A DNA stretch of 64,000 nt, taken from contig NZ_CP019952.1 in NCBI RefSeq assembly GCF_002021815.1, positions 4,433,001 through 4,497,000 on the forward strand, in the 5' to 3' direction. Source of the DNA: Pseudomonas parafulva (lineage in GTDB: Bacteria > Pseudomonadota > Gammaproteobacteria > Pseudomonadales > Pseudomonadaceae). Positions 53,217 through 62,589 of the stretch are shown here, in pieces. The translations under genes and the position numbers were made by a program. The first letter of the stretch is position 1. The number at the start of each line of letters is the position of its first letter. The notes below the pieces were generated by a model, which saw only the letters and a program-made list of their open reading frames with translations, searched no databases and had not been told where the DNA came from.

Positions 53217-54446
53217 ATGAGCAAGACTTCTCTCGACAAGAGCAAGATCCGGTTCCTTCTTCTTGAAGGTGTACACCAGAACGCAGTCGATACCCTGACG
53301 GCTGCCGGCTACACCAACATCGAATACCTCACTGGTTCGTTGCCCGAAGCAGAGTTGAAGGAAAAGATCGCCGACGCGCACTTCATCGGCATCCGCTCAC
53401 GTACCCAATTGACCGAAGAAATCTTCGACTGCGCCAAGAAACTGGTCGCCGTCGGTTGCTTCTGCATCGGTACCAACCAGGTCGACCTGGAAGCTGCCCG
53501 TCAGCGCGGTATCGCAGTGTTCAACGCACCGTACTCCAACACCCGTTCTGTAGCCGAACTGGTGCTGGCCGAAGCCATCCTGCTGCTGCGCGGCATTCCG
53601 GAAAAGAACGCCTCGTGCCATCGTGGCGGCTGGATCAAGAGCGCAGCCAACTCCTTCGAGATTCGCGGCAAGAAGCTGGGCATCGTCGGTTACGGCTCCA
53701 TTGGTACCCAACTGTCTGTACTGGCCGAAAGCCTGGGCATGCAGGTGTACTTCTTCGATCCGCTGACCAAGCTGCCGCTGGGCAATGCTGTCCAGGTGAC
53801 CAGCCTGCACGAATTGCTCGGCCTGGCCGATATCGTCTCGCTGCACGTGCCTGAGCTGCCCTCCACCCAGTGGATGATCGGCGAGAAGGAAATCCGCGCG
53901 ATGAAAAAAGGCGCCATCCTGATCAACGCTGCCCGCGGCACCGTGGTCGAACTCGATCACCTGGCCGCGGCCATCAAGGACAAGCACCTGATCGGCGCTG
54001 CCATCGACGTGTTCCCGGTCGAGCCACGTTCCAACGAAGAAGAGTTCGAAAGCCCGCTGCGTGGCCTGGATAACGTGATCCTCACGCCGCACATCGGCGG
54101 CTCCACTGCCGAGGCCCAGGCCAACATCGGCCTGGAAGTGGCCGAGAAGCTGGTCAAGTACAGCGACAACGGCACCTCGGTGTCGTCGGTCAACTTCCCA
54201 GAAGTGGCCCTGCCTGCTCACCCTGGCAAGCACCGCCTGCTGCACATCCACGAAAACATTCCGGGTGTGCTCAGCGAAATCAACAAGGTGTTTGCCGAAA
54301 ACGGCATCAACATCTCGGGTCAGTTCCTGCAGACCAACGAGAAAGTGGGCTACGTGGTGATCGACGTCGACGCCGAATACTCGGACCTGGCGCAGGAGAA
54401 GCTGCAACAGGTCAAGGGCACCATCCGCTCGCGCGTACTGTTCTAA
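53217..54446 (+). CDS. serA: D-3-phosphoglycerate dehydrogenase
   Basis: First enzyme of phosphorylated serine synthesis. The 409 residues carry FIGIRSRTQLTEEI, the Rossmann loop LGIVGYGSIGTQ near 160, NAARGTVVEL and the catalytic pair region TPHIGGSTAEAQ near 290, and a C-terminal ACT domain (HIHENIPGVLSEINKVF) that normally senses serine. ATG 53217 gives the standard MSKTSLDKSKIRFLLLEG; the very long upstream frame is antisense to the flavoprotein gene. It has a strong terminator. Divergent from the D2HGDH-like gene, 147 bp apart. Confidence 0.96.
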   Translation: MSKTSLDKSKIRFLLLEGVHQNAVDTLTAAGYTNIEYLTGSLPEAELKEKIADAHFIGIRSRTQLTEEIFDCAKKLVAVGCFCIGTNQVDLEAARQRGIAVFNAPYSNTRSVAELVLAEAILLLRGIPEKNASCHRGGWIKSAANSFEIRGKKLGIVGYGSIGTQLSVLAESLGMQVYFFDPLTKLPLGNAVQVTSLHELLGLADIVSLHVPELPSTQWMIGEKEIRAMKKGAILINAARGTVVELDHLAAAIKDKHLIGAAIDVFPVEPRSNEEEFESPLRGLDNVILTPHIGGSTAEAQANIGLEVAEKLVKYSDNGTSVSSVNFPEVALPAHPGKHRLLHIHENIPGVLSEINKVFAENGINISGQFLQTNEKVGYVVIDVDAEYSDLAQEKLQQVKGTIRSRVLF

Positions 54447-54467
54447 TACGCAGCAAGCGTGGATCGA

Positions 54468-54492
54468 GGGAGGCCCAGGTGGCCTCCCTTTT
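54468..54492 (+). terminator. Rho-independent terminator of serA
   Basis: GGGAGGCC-CAGGT-GGCCTCCC forms a perfect 8-bp stem with four T residues after it, 22 bp past the serA stop codon. Confidence 0.92.
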
Positions 54493-54648
54493 CGTTATGG
54501 CCCACCACGGCGGCGGGCGGCGAGCACGAAAAAATCCAGGCTGCACATCAAACAATGCCGCGACTTCAGGGTCATAGGCTGCGCTCGACCATGGCGAGGA
54601 AGAAAGCCATGGCGACGGTTATTCATGGGTAAACGAAAAGGGGCATTC

Positions 54649-55137
54649 ATGCGTTCGACCATAGGGGTACTGCTGGCGGTACTGATCAGCCCATTGGCTC
54701 AGGCAGAGCTGCTGGACGAAATCGCCGATCGCGGTGAACTGCGTATCGCCGTCCAGGGCGACAACGCGCCATACGCTTTCAAGCAGGATGATCACCTGAC
54801 AGGGTTCGATGTGGAGTTCGGCCAGGCCCTGGCCTCAGAGCTCGACCTGCGCGTGGAATTCGTCGAAACACCCGAGGCGCAAACCCTGCCCGGCGTCGAA
54901 AGTGGCAAATACGACATCGCGTTGCTGCCTGTCACGGCAATAGCGCAAGGTGATAGCCCGCTCGACACCAGCCTGCCCTTTGGCAAGCACCAGCTTGTGG
55001 TGCCGTTCCAAAAGGACAACCCCGCCTTCGAAAGCGCCGTGAACAATGCGCTGCAACGCCTGAAGGACAGCGGTCGTACGGCCGAACTGGAACACAAGTG
55101 GCTTGCCGACGAGCAGCAGGCCGCAGCGACTCAGTAG
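54649..55137 (+). CDS. Short periplasmic substrate-binding protein (SBP_bac_3-like)
   Basis: A 162-residue secreted protein with signal peptide (STIGVLLAVLISPLAQA, cleavage after AQA near residue 19). The mature part matches lobe I of amino-acid binding proteins: LLDEIADRGELRIAVQGDNAPYAF and GFDVEFGQALASEL, then ends with a helix like the family C-terminus. At this length most of lobe II is missing, yet such short forms are conserved in Pseudomonas, so it may be a natural sensor rather than a remnant. ATG 54649 has AAGGGG; ATG 54625 is possible. Confidence 0.75.
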   Translation: MRSTIGVLLAVLISPLAQAELLDEIADRGELRIAVQGDNAPYAFKQDDHLTGFDVEFGQALASELDLRVEFVETPEAQTLPGVESGKYDIALLPVTAIAQGDSPLDTSLPFGKHQLVVPFQKDNPAFESAVNNALQRLKDSGRTAELEHKWLADEQQAAATQ

Positions 55138-55184
55138 CGTGCCGCAGTCAAACGAGGCACGCGCTGATCAGCACGCACGGCCGT

Positions 55185-55808
55185 TCAGAACGGGTCATTG
55201 CCGCGGCGTCTGAACCAGCCAGTCAAGGACAGGCGTTCACGACCGGCCGGCAGCACCTCGTGAGGGACTTCGCCGGACAGGAAGACCACCAGGCACCCTG
55301 CGACGGGCTGAACATCGTGCTCCACCCCATCGGCCAGGAACATGCGCAACTGCCCACCGTCTGCGGGCGTCCAGTCTTCGTTCAGGTAGAACACGGCCGA
55401 CACCATGCGCCGGTCGTCATCGCGAAAACGGTCCAGATGCCGTTTGTAGAAAGCGCCGGGTGGATAAAGGGCAAAGTGGCATTCGAAGTCTTCCAGGCCC
55501 AGGAAAAGCCCTTGGTTGATTGCCAGGCGCAGTTGATCCATGGCTGCCAGGTACTGGTCGCAGGCGTGTGCCTGGCCTGGATCGATCCACTGAATCTGAT
55601 CCCCACGGATGGCCTCGCGCACCTCTTGGGACGGCCCCCGTCCAATACCTGCGGGGTTAAGCTCCCCTTGGGCATAACGGCGTCGGCATTCGTTCGCCAG
55701 CGCGCCGACCAGGTCCGCCGGCAGGAACAGTGCCTGTTGGGACCAGCCATGGGTTGCCAGATCGTCGACGACGGCCGCAAGCATCGGGTGTGGGGGGGAA
55801 ATGTGCAT
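55185..55808 (-). CDS. 2OG-Fe(II) oxygenase (SM-20/prolyl-hydroxylase-like)
   Basis: A 207-residue dioxygenase. The iron triad is seen as H-x-D in YKRHLDRFRDD near residue 122 and a distal histidine in GEVPHEVLPAG near 180, with the 2-oxoglutarate arginine in RERLSLTGWFRRR. SAVFYLNEDW and GGQLRMFL are family strands. Substrate unknown; related bacterial enzymes hydroxylate prolines in translation factors. Convergent with the binding-protein gene and divergent from the DUF2059 gene. Confidence 0.87.
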   Translation of the reverse strand: MHISPPHPMLAAVVDDLATHGWSQQALFLPADLVGALANECRRRYAQGELNPAGIGRGPSQEVREAIRGDQIQWIDPGQAHACDQYLAAMDQLRLAINQGLFLGLEDFECHFALYPPGAFYKRHLDRFRDDDRRMVSAVFYLNEDWTPADGGQLRMFLADGVEHDVQPVAGCLVVFLSGEVPHEVLPAGRERLSLTGWFRRRGNDPF

Positions 55809-55928
55809 GGCGCATCATATCCATTCGCCCTCTCGGCGCCCAGCGCCACTTGGCTGAGAAGCGCGTGGATATCTCGACAAACCGACGCCGCCCCACAGAC
55901 AATAGCCATCTGCCGACAGGAGTCCTGA

Positions 55929-56681
55929 ATGCGCCGTCTGTTTTCCCTGATTCTGCTGATGAGCTGTACGTTGCCTGTCTGGGCAGACAACCTGGATCAG
56001 CTGTACAAGACCGCTGGCTGGCCCGAGCAACGCGCTCATTTCACCGACGCCTTGAACGCCGCCCAGCAGCGCTACCGCAACAGCTTGCCGCCTGCCGTCT
56101 ACCAGGCACTGGTGAGCAACAGCAACCAGCGTTTTCAGGCTCAGGCCGTGGACCGTCGTGCGCTTGCACAACTGCGCGCCGCATTACCCAACCCATCGCC
56201 GGCGCTGGCCTTTTTCCAGTCGCCATTAGGCCGCAAGATCGTCGCGGCCGAACTGCGGGCGACCCGCAAGGATGAATTGGCCAAAAATGCCGATGGCCTG
56301 CCCAAGATTCAGGCCAGCGACGATCGCGTGTTGATCATTGGCCACCTGGCCCAGGCCCTGCCTGCCCGGGAAGCGGGGGCGGAGGTAAGCCTGGCCATTG
56401 CCGGTATGGCCGCCGACAGCCTGAGCGCCATGATTCCGGGGCTGTTGGGCGGTGGCCAGGCGCAAGGCCTGCTCGACGGCCAGCGCCAACGCCTGATGAA
56501 CCAGATAGGCCAGGACCTGAACAACACCTTGCTGTACGTGTACCGTGACCTCACGGACGCAGAACTCGAAGAATTCGCGACCTTTGCCGAATCCAACGAC
56601 GGCAAAGCCTACTACCGCGCAGCGCTGGCGGCCATTCGCGCCGGCCTGGCGGTCGGCCAGAGCACGGGCGAGCTGAAGTGA
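55929..56681 (+). CDS. DUF2059 domain periplasmic protein
   Basis: A 250-residue exported protein with a signal peptide ending in LPVWA-DNL near residue 19. The DUF2059 helical domain lies toward the C-terminus (LYVYRDLTDAELEEFATFAESNDGKAYY, compared in pieces). The family is widespread and has no known function. Start ATG follows ACAGGAG. It ends one base before the convergent hydrolase gene. Confidence 0.82.
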   Translation: MRRLFSLILLMSCTLPVWADNLDQLYKTAGWPEQRAHFTDALNAAQQRYRNSLPPAVYQALVSNSNQRFQAQAVDRRALAQLRAALPNPSPALAFFQSPLGRKIVAAELRATRKDELAKNADGLPKIQASDDRVLIIGHLAQALPAREAGAEVSLAIAGMAADSLSAMIPGLLGGGQAQGLLDGQRQRLMNQIGQDLNNTLLYVYRDLTDAELEEFATFAESNDGKAYYRAALAAIRAGLAVGQSTGELK

Positions 56682-57608
56682 TCAGCCCAGGTGCTGGTCG
56701 ATGAAGTCGAAATAGCGCTGTCGAATGGCAGGCAGTTCGTTGGCCAGGTGATGACGGGCCCCTGGTAGCATGAGCACCTGCGGTTCGGCGAACTTGGCCT
56801 TCAACACGCGAAGGTTGTAAGGCCAGTCGACCGTGCCATCCGCCTCTCCCTGCACGATCACCGGACGCCGAGTGCTGACAGGCGCCTCCTCGATGCGTCT
56901 GATCCAGTCGATCAGCGCCCCGACCCATGCCGTGGGGAGCCGCCGCGGCTGAAGCGGGTCAGCTTCAAGAAACGGCAGAAATGCAGGGTCCGTGCTGTTT
57001 TCAGTGAACCGCCGCTCGATGCCGTTCACGAAATGGCGCAACACGTGATAGCTGAGCTTCGACCAGTGCCAGGCACAAGGCCGCACCAGCGGGGCGAGCA
57101 GCAGTACCTGCCCATCGACGGGACTTGCTCCTGCACTGTGCAGCAAGTGGTCCACGGCAATCGCCCCGCCCGTACTCTGCCCGCACAGGTGCCAAGGGTG
57201 CGGCAGTTGCAGGCTGTGCGCCTGTTCGAACAAGCCTTGGAGCACCTGCTGGTACACGGCGAAGTCATCAATGCTGGCACGCTCACCGCTGGACAGGCCG
57301 TGACCCGGCAAATCGCAGCTGACAACGGCGTAACCGCGCTTCAATGCCCAGGCCACCAGGTGCCTGTACAGTCCCATGTGGTCATAGTAGCCGTGCAGCA
57401 GTAGCAAAGTCGCCGTAGGCTGTAGCGGAGCCCACACCTGCGCGACCACCTCGAAACCGGCAACGGCAAACCGTCCAAGCCAGCTGTGAACCGGCAGGTC
57501 GAGGCCGTAGAAGCGTTGATAAGCCTGCGCGTGGGTGGATAGGCGTTCGCGCGCGCTCAGCGGGGCCAGGCTGGTGCGCAGGAGGTCTGGATGAAAGCTT
57601 GCGGGCAT
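56682..57608 (-). CDS. Alpha/beta hydrolase (lysophospholipase-like)
   Basis: A 308-residue serine hydrolase of the monoacylglycerol-lipase/PldB type. The oxyanion segment LLLHGYYDHMGLYRHL, the nucleophile elbow LCGQSTGGAIA, the acid in VQGEADGTVDW and the histidine in GARHHLANE complete the triad. No signal peptide is seen, so it is cytoplasmic or peripheral. Convergent, end to end, with the DUF2059 gene; the natural substrate is not known. Confidence 0.88.
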   Translation of the reverse strand: MPASFHPDLLRTSLAPLSARERLSTHAQAYQRFYGLDLPVHSWLGRFAVAGFEVVAQVWAPLQPTATLLLLHGYYDHMGLYRHLVAWALKRGYAVVSCDLPGHGLSSGERASIDDFAVYQQVLQGLFEQAHSLQLPHPWHLCGQSTGGAIAVDHLLHSAGASPVDGQVLLLAPLVRPCAWHWSKLSYHVLRHFVNGIERRFTENSTDPAFLPFLEADPLQPRRLPTAWVGALIDWIRRIEEAPVSTRRPVIVQGEADGTVDWPYNLRVLKAKFAEPQVLMLPGARHHLANELPAIRQRYFDFIDQHLG

Positions 57609-57730
57609 TGGCTGGATCCGGCGTGAAGCAAGTATTGACTTGGGATATTCAGCTGATCGACGCGCCGTGGCAAGCTGGCTGCATCCGCCACCACCTTCGA
57701 ACTGCCTACGGGAGCTGCCATCGGCCCTTC

Positions 57731-58300
57731 ATGAACCTGCCAACCCTCAAACTATTGGGCACCCTGCTCGGCCTGGTGGCCGGAGCGGTCTTCATCTGGC
57801 AGGCCTACACAACCTTCCAGGCTCGCTATGTGCGACCGTTCGACAACCAGGCGACATTCTTCGACGGCGCCCGGTTACAGCTACCCCGCGAACTGGCCGG
57901 CCCTGGGCCGGTTCGGGTCGTGCACTTCTGGGACCCGGCCTGTCCGTGCAACGTCGGCAACCAGCAGCATCTGGCTGACCTGATGCAGCGCTTCAAAGAC
58001 CGGGGTGTCACCTTCCACGTCCTGCAAAAACGCGGAACGCGCGGCTACCTGCCCGATGACCTGGCCGGGCTCAAGCCACTGGGCAACCTACCGGGCAGCG
58101 AGCACCTGCCCGCCTCGCCTGCGGTAGCCATCTGGGATCGCCAGGGGCAGCTGGCGTATTTCGGCCCCTACAGCGAAGGTGCGGTGTGCAACGCCGCCAA
58201 CAGTTTCATCGAGCCGATACTCAACGCGCTACTCGAAGGCCGCCCAGTCAGCGCCTCCAACACCCTGGCAGTCGGCTGTTATTGCCCCTGGGCAGGTTGA
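57731..58300 (+). CDS. DUF6436-like thioredoxin-fold membrane-anchored protein
   Basis: A 189-residue protein with a single N-terminal membrane helix (TLKLLGTLLGLVAGAVFIW) and a periplasmic thioredoxin-like domain. The active-site-like motif is DPACPCNVGN, a CPC in place of CxxC, and a further pair of cysteines is near the C-terminus (AVGCYCPWAG). ATG 57731 matches the anchor. It overlaps the convergent acetyltransferase gene by 22 bp. Redox role is suggested by fold only. Confidence 0.75.
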   Translation: MNLPTLKLLGTLLGLVAGAVFIWQAYTTFQARYVRPFDNQATFFDGARLQLPRELAGPGPVRVVHFWDPACPCNVGNQQHLADLMQRFKDRGVTFHVLQKRGTRGYLPDDLAGLKPLGNLPGSEHLPASPAVAIWDRQGQLAYFGPYSEGAVCNAANSFIEPILNALLEGRPVSASNTLAVGCYCPWAG

Positions 58301-58845
58301 CGTATGCGGGCCGGGTTGCCCACCACCGTCGCGCCAGGTGGCACATCGCGGGTGACGACACTGCCCGCGCCAACCACGGCGTCATCACCGATACGCACCC
58401 CCGGCAGGATGATGGCCCCGCCCCCGATCCACACGTTATTGCCGATGCTGACCGGTCGCCCGCTTTCCAGGCCCGTACGCCGCACCTGTGGATCGAGCGG
58501 GTGATCGGCCGTGTAGATCTGCACGTTCGGGCCGATCTGGCAGTCCTCGCCGATCTGCACAGGCAGCACGTCCAGGATTACGCAATTGAAGTTCATGAAG
58601 GTATTGCGGCCCACATGGATGTTGTAGCCGTAGTCGCAATAGAAAGGCGCACGCAGCGTGACACCTTCGCCTGCATGGCCAAAGTGCTCGGCCAGCAACG
58701 CATGCCGCGCCTCGGCCGTCAGCTCGACGCTGTTGTTATAGCGGTGCATCCACCGTTTGTTGGCGGCCTGTTCGGCTTGTAATTCAGGGCAGGTGGCGAG
58801 GTAGAGCTCGCCTGCGAGCATCTTCTGTTTTTCGCTCAGGGACAT
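58279..58845 (-). CDS. Maltose/galactoside O-acetyltransferase-like hexapeptide enzyme
   Basis: A 188-residue trimeric left-handed-beta-helix acetyltransferase. The N-terminal cap (MSLSEKQKMLAGELY) is the Maa/NodL signature; hexapeptide repeats run through GYNIHVGRNTFMNFNC, QIGEDCQIGPNVQIYT and VWIGGGAIILPGVRIG, with the catalytic histidine in TADHPLDP. It transfers acetyl from acetyl-CoA to a sugar whose identity is unknown. Its 3' end overlaps the neighbouring gene. Confidence 0.9.
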   Translation of the reverse strand: MSLSEKQKMLAGELYLATCPELQAEQAANKRWMHRYNNSVELTAEARHALLAEHFGHAGEGVTLRAPFYCDYGYNIHVGRNTFMNFNCVILDVLPVQIGEDCQIGPNVQIYTADHPLDPQVRRTGLESGRPVSIGNNVWIGGGAIILPGVRIGDDAVVGAGSVVTRDVPPGATVVGNPARIRQPAQGQ

Positions 58846-58960
58846 GGCAACTCCTCATGAGAACTATGCGCGTAGCGGGGATAGGCTGATCATCGGACCA
58901 CACACAGGGCTCAATCTCTCAGCCGCAGGCAGCATTGTCTTGGGGTATACCTGAAACGAA

Positions 58961-58987
58961 AACGCCGACACACAAGGCGTCGGCGTT
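58961..58987 (-). terminator. Terminator downstream of the MetQ-like gene
   Basis: AACGCCGAC and GTCGGCGTT form a perfect 9-bp stem with a 9-base loop. T-rich sequence follows on the minus strand, 18 bp past the stop codon of the binding-protein gene. Confidence 0.82.
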
Positions 58988-59005
58988 TGGGCAGCGGTGC
59001 GCTGG

Positions 59006-59791
59006 TCAGAATGCAGGCAGCACGGCACCCTGATACTTCTTGGCGATGAATGCCTTCACTTCCGGGCTGGTCAGCGCCTTGGCCAGCTTCTGGATGGCAT
59101 CGCTGTCCTTGTTGTCAGGACGTGCGACGAGGAAGTTGACGTAAGGCGAGTCGCTGCCTTCGATGACCAGGGCGTCCTTGGCAGGGTTCAGGCCCGCTTC
59201 CAGCGCATAGTTGGTGTTGATCATGTCCAGGTCGACCTGATCCAGCACGCGGGGCAACATTGCCGATTCCAGCTCGCGGAACTTCAGCTTCTTAGGGTTC
59301 TCGGCGATGTCCTTCGGCGTGGCCAGGGCATTTTTCGGATCCTTCAGGGTAATCAGCCCTGCCTTCTGCAACAGCAGCAGAGCACGCCCGCTATTGCTGC
59401 CCTCGTTAGGGATGGCGACGGTCGCGCCTTCCTTGAGCTCATCCAGGCTCTTGACCTTCTTCGAGTAGCCACCGAAGGGCTCGACGTGGACGCCGACAAC
59501 GGTCTCCAGGTGGGTGCCCTTGCCCTCGTTGAAGCTCTGCAGGTACGGGAGAGTCTGGAAGTAGTTGGCATCCAGACGCTTCTGGTCAACCTGCACGTTG
59601 GGTTGCACGTAGTCGGTGAACACTTTGATCTGCAGATCGACACCTTCCTTGGCCAGGGTCGGCTTGATCAGCTCGAGGATCTCGGCGTGCGGGATGGGCG
59701 TTGCGGCAACCACCAGCTTCTCGGCGGCGCCGGCCAGGCCAGCGAAGGACAGGGCAGCAGCCAGGGCGGTGGTCAGCAGGGTCTTCTTCAT
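59006..59791 (-). CDS. MetQ/NlpA-family ABC substrate-binding protein
   Basis: A 261-residue periplasmic protein with a signal peptide (LLTTALAAALSFAGLAGA, then AEKL) lacking a lipobox cysteine. KLVVAATPIPHAEILE, DYVQPNVQVDQKRLDANYFQ and PNEGSNSGRALLLLQKAG are MetQ/NlpA signatures for methionine or other sulfur-compound uptake. No cognate ATPase or permease genes adjoin it. The neighbouring sigma54-type AAA+ gene lies upstream on the same strand and the cys sulfate genes follow, so sulfur scavenging is a plausible context. Confidence 0.9.
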   Translation of the reverse strand: MKKTLLTTALAAALSFAGLAGAAEKLVVAATPIPHAEILELIKPTLAKEGVDLQIKVFTDYVQPNVQVDQKRLDANYFQTLPYLQSFNEGKGTHLETVVGVHVEPFGGYSKKVKSLDELKEGATVAIPNEGSNSGRALLLLQKAGLITLKDPKNALATPKDIAENPKKLKFRELESAMLPRVLDQVDLDMINTNYALEAGLNPAKDALVIEGSDSPYVNFLVARPDNKDSDAIQKLAKALTSPEVKAFIAKKYQGAVLPAF

Positions 59792-59966
59792 GGTGATCCT
59801 TGTTCTGCATCTGAGCCATCGACGATGGCGAACGGGGTGGCCGAGGCACTGCGGTCCTGGGCGTGGAGCGGACAATACCGATAATTTTTATGCCGGAACA
59901 ATATCTTTTATTTCGCTGCTTATTCCAAAAGCAAAATGCCACCAGCGCGTTTGCTTATGAGCGCCT

Positions 59967-60797
59967 CTACTGTGGAGTATTGGGCAGGTCCAGGTCTTCG
60001 GGCAGGAGTTCGGGCCCGTCATTGACCAGCAAGGCGAAGTGGATGACGTTTTCCAGCTCGCGGGTATTGCCGGTCCAAGGGTGGTGCTCGAGCAGGCGCT
60101 GTGCAGCCTCGCTTATCAACGGCACGGGCCGCTGCAAACGCCCGCTGTAGATGCCAACGAAGTATTCCGCCAATGCCAGGATGTCCCCCGGGCGCTCGCG
60201 CAGCGGCGGCAGTTCAAGGGCGCCCTCGCGCAAGTATTGATACAACCGCTCGCTGAAGCGTCCTGCCTTCACCACCCGCCCCAGGTCAATGCTCGTGGCT
60301 GCCACCAGTCGCACATCCACCGGCTGCGCCTGGTGTGCGCCTACGCGGGTGACTTCGCGGTTTTCCAGTGCCGCCAGCAGCTTGGCCTGAATGGCCGAGG
60401 GCAAGTCGGCGATTTCGTCCAGATAAAGCGTGCCGCCGTTGGCCGATCCGAACCAGCCAGCGCGGCTGCTGGCGGTGCCGCCATGGCTACCGGCGCTATA
60501 GCCGAACAGCTCTGCATCGGCATAGGTTGGGCTGATGGCGGCGCAATTGACCGACACGAACAGGCCGGGGCGGTCGCTGGCGCGGTGAATCTGGCGGGCC
60601 AGCAACTCCTTGCCGGTGCCGGTTTCACCGCGGATCAGCACCGGCAGCGGCAGCGGCGCCAAGTGCTCCAGCTCCGTGCGCAATCGCTGGGAGCGCGGAT
60701 CGATGAAGACCAGCGCCTTGGCGCGAATGCTCAGCGGGCTCTTGTCGAGTTCGGGGAATGTCAGCAATGGCTGGCCGAAGGGATTCTGATACGTCAT
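59967..60797 (-). CDS. Sigma54-activator-like AAA+ protein without GAFTGA or HTH
   Basis: A 276-residue AAA+ domain of the bacterial enhancer-binding type. Walker A is IRGETGTGKELLA (57-64), Walker B is GTLYLDEIADLP near 125, and the sensor/arginine part is LRERPGDILALAEYF and PWTGNTRELENVIH. At residues 103-108 the sigma54-contact loop GAFTGA is replaced by GSHGGT, and no Fis-type HTH follows. ATG 60797 has GGGAG. SfnR-like sulfur-starvation regulators are the closest class by memory. It may not activate sigma54 in the standard way. It is upstream of the MetQ-like gene, same strand. Confidence 0.8.
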   Translation of the reverse strand: MTYQNPFGQPLLTFPELDKSPLSIRAKALVFIDPRSQRLRTELEHLAPLPLPVLIRGETGTGKELLARQIHRASDRPGLFVSVNCAAISPTYADAELFGYSAGSHGGTASSRAGWFGSANGGTLYLDEIADLPSAIQAKLLAALENREVTRVGAHQAQPVDVRLVAATSIDLGRVVKAGRFSERLYQYLREGALELPPLRERPGDILALAEYFVGIYSGRLQRPVPLISEAAQRLLEHHPWTGNTRELENVIHFALLVNDGPELLPEDLDLPNTPQ

Positions 60798-60858
60798 GAC
60801 GAGCTCCCGCCCCTGGCCTGCGGCGGCTGGGCGTGTGACGGATGGAAACGGACGCCGT

Positions 60859-61440
60859 TCAGGCGCGGCGCAGCGCGCGTTGTTCGATGCGGCCTTGCAG
60901 GCGATACAGGTAGGCGAATCCCTGCTCCCAGCACTCATGCCCGGATTTCACGTTGATGTGACCGGCGCCGGTCAAGAGCCCTGCTTCTGCTCCCCACTGC
61001 TGGGCCATGTGCAAAGCGCGCGGGACGCTGACAGCGGGATCGTTGTCCGAGCTGACCACCTGGCTTGGAAAGGGAAGCGCCGACTGCGGGATGGGCGAAA
61101 AATTGCGCAGCGCCGGCGCACACCCTGGTCGCTCGACATCCGCTGGCGCTACCAACAAGGCGCCGCGCACGCGACCGAGCAGACCGGCTGCGGCCTGTTC
61201 GGCCCAATGCGCCACCGTGATGCAGCCCAGGCTATGGGCAATGAGGATAACCGGGTCGGGCTCGGCAGCAATGGCAGTATCCAGCGCCTTTACCCAGTCC
61301 TGGCAGAGCGGTGTCAGCCAATCGCGCTGCTCCACGCGTGCGCTGTTGGGCAGGGTGCGCTGCCAGTGGCTTTGCCAATGATTGTCCGGCGATCCCTGCC
61401 AGCCTGGGATGATCAGGTAGCGAACTGATTCGTTACGCAT
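60859..61440 (-). CDS. RBBP9/YdeN-family serine hydrolase
   Basis: A 193-residue alpha/beta hydrolase. It starts YLIIPGWQGSPDNHWQSHW, the family oxyanion signature, with nucleophile in LIAHSLGCITVAHW, acid in VVSSDNDPAVS and histidine in GAGHINVKSG. Function of the family is poorly defined. It lies 62 bp upstream of the AAA+ gene in the same direction, and cysA is a further 157 bp upstream. Confidence 0.88.
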   Translation of the reverse strand: MRNESVRYLIIPGWQGSPDNHWQSHWQRTLPNSARVEQRDWLTPLCQDWVKALDTAIAAEPDPVILIAHSLGCITVAHWAEQAAAGLLGRVRGALLVAPADVERPGCAPALRNFSPIPQSALPFPSQVVSSDNDPAVSVPRALHMAQQWGAEAGLLTGAGHINVKSGHECWEQGFAYLYRLQGRIEQRALRRA

Positions 61441-61596
61441 GAAGTGGGTCTCCAGTAGCTTGCGTGCTTGGAAACCCAGTATAAAGCGGCCTATATATAC
61501 TTAAAGGAATAAAAAGAAATTTGTTTATAACCTTTAAGCAGCTAACCGGCGGATGTTTCCTGGCGACACCGCTTTATCCGCCCCAAACCCATCGCC

Positions 61597-62586
61597 TTAA
61601 ATGGCTGGCAGTTTCTGCCAGACCTTCGGTCGGAAGAACAACGTCTCGCCCCGGGCCAGCCCTGTCAGGCTGTCGTGGTCCTTGACCACCTCGGCTTCGA
61701 TCAGCTCACTTTGGCCCTCGACTTTCAAAGTCACCCGCGTGGTGGCCCCCAGCGGGCGAATGTCCCGGACTTCGGCGGCATGGTGGCCCTCGGTTTCGTG
61801 ACGTGACAACGATACTTCGTGGGGACGGAACAGCACATGCTGACCTTCGCTCAAGGCCAGGCGGTTGGAATCACCCAGGAAGTGGTAGACGAAATCGTTG
61901 GCGGGTTGTTCGTACACTTCGCCCGGCGAGCCAATCTGCTCGATCACGCCCTTGTTCATGACCACGATACGGTCAGCCACTTCCATGGCCTCTTCCTGGT
62001 CATGGGTCACGAATACCGAGGTCAGGTTGATATCTTCGTGCAAGCGGGCCAGCCAGCGGCGCAGCTCTTTGCGCACCTTGGCGTCCAGCGCACCGAAGGG
62101 CTCGTCCAGCAGCAACACCTTGGGCTCTACTGCCAGGGCGCGGGCCAGGGCGATACGCTGGCGCTGACCGCCGGACAACTGCTCCGGATAACGATCGGAC
62201 AGCCAATCGAGCTGCACCATGTTCAGCAGCTCGTGCACTTTCTGGGCAATGCTGCTTTCGCTCGGGCGTTCACCCTTGGGCTTCATGCGCAAGCCGAAGG
62301 CGACGTTGTCGAATACGGTCATGTGCCTGAACAGCGCATAGTGCTGAAACACGAACCCGACGTTGCGATCGCGTACATCGTGCCCGGAGACGTCCTCGCC
62401 ATGAAAAACGATGTTGCCCTGATCCGGCGTCTCCAGGCCGGCGATGATCCGCAGCAGTGTGGTCTTGCCGCAGCCCGACGGGCCCAGCAGCGCCACCAGC
62501 TCACCACTGTTGATGTCCAGGTTGATACCATCGAGCGCCTGGAAACTGTTGAAACGCTTGCTGACGTTACGAACTTCGATCGACAT
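61597..62586 (-). CDS. cysA: Sulfate/thiosulfate ABC transporter ATPase
   Basis: Energises uptake of sulfate and thiosulfate. The 329 residues have Walker [15 protein letters not shown] near 35, signature [15 protein letters not shown] near 135, Walker [13 protein letters not shown] near 160, and the switch histidine in [11 protein letters not shown]; the C-terminal TOBE-like part follows from ~235. It starts four bases after cysW ends and is the last gene of the cysTWA transcription unit. Confidence 0.96.
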   Translation of the reverse strand: MSIEVRNVSKRFNSFQALDGINLDINSGELVALLGPSGCGKTTLLRIIAGLETPDQGNIVFHGEDVSGHDVRDRNVGFVFQHYALFRHMTVFDNVAFGLRMKPKGERPSESSIAQKVHELLNMVQLDWLSDRYPEQLSGGQRQRIALARALAVEPKVLLLDEPFGALDAKVRKELRRWLARLHEDINLTSVFVTHDQEEAMEVADRIVVMNKGVIEQIGSPGEVYEQPANDFVYHFLGDSNRLALSEGQHVLFRPHEVSLSRHETEGHHAAEVRDIRPLGATTRVTLKVEGQSELIEAEVVKDHDSLTGLARGETLFFRPKVWQKLPAI

Positions 62587-62589
62587 GAA

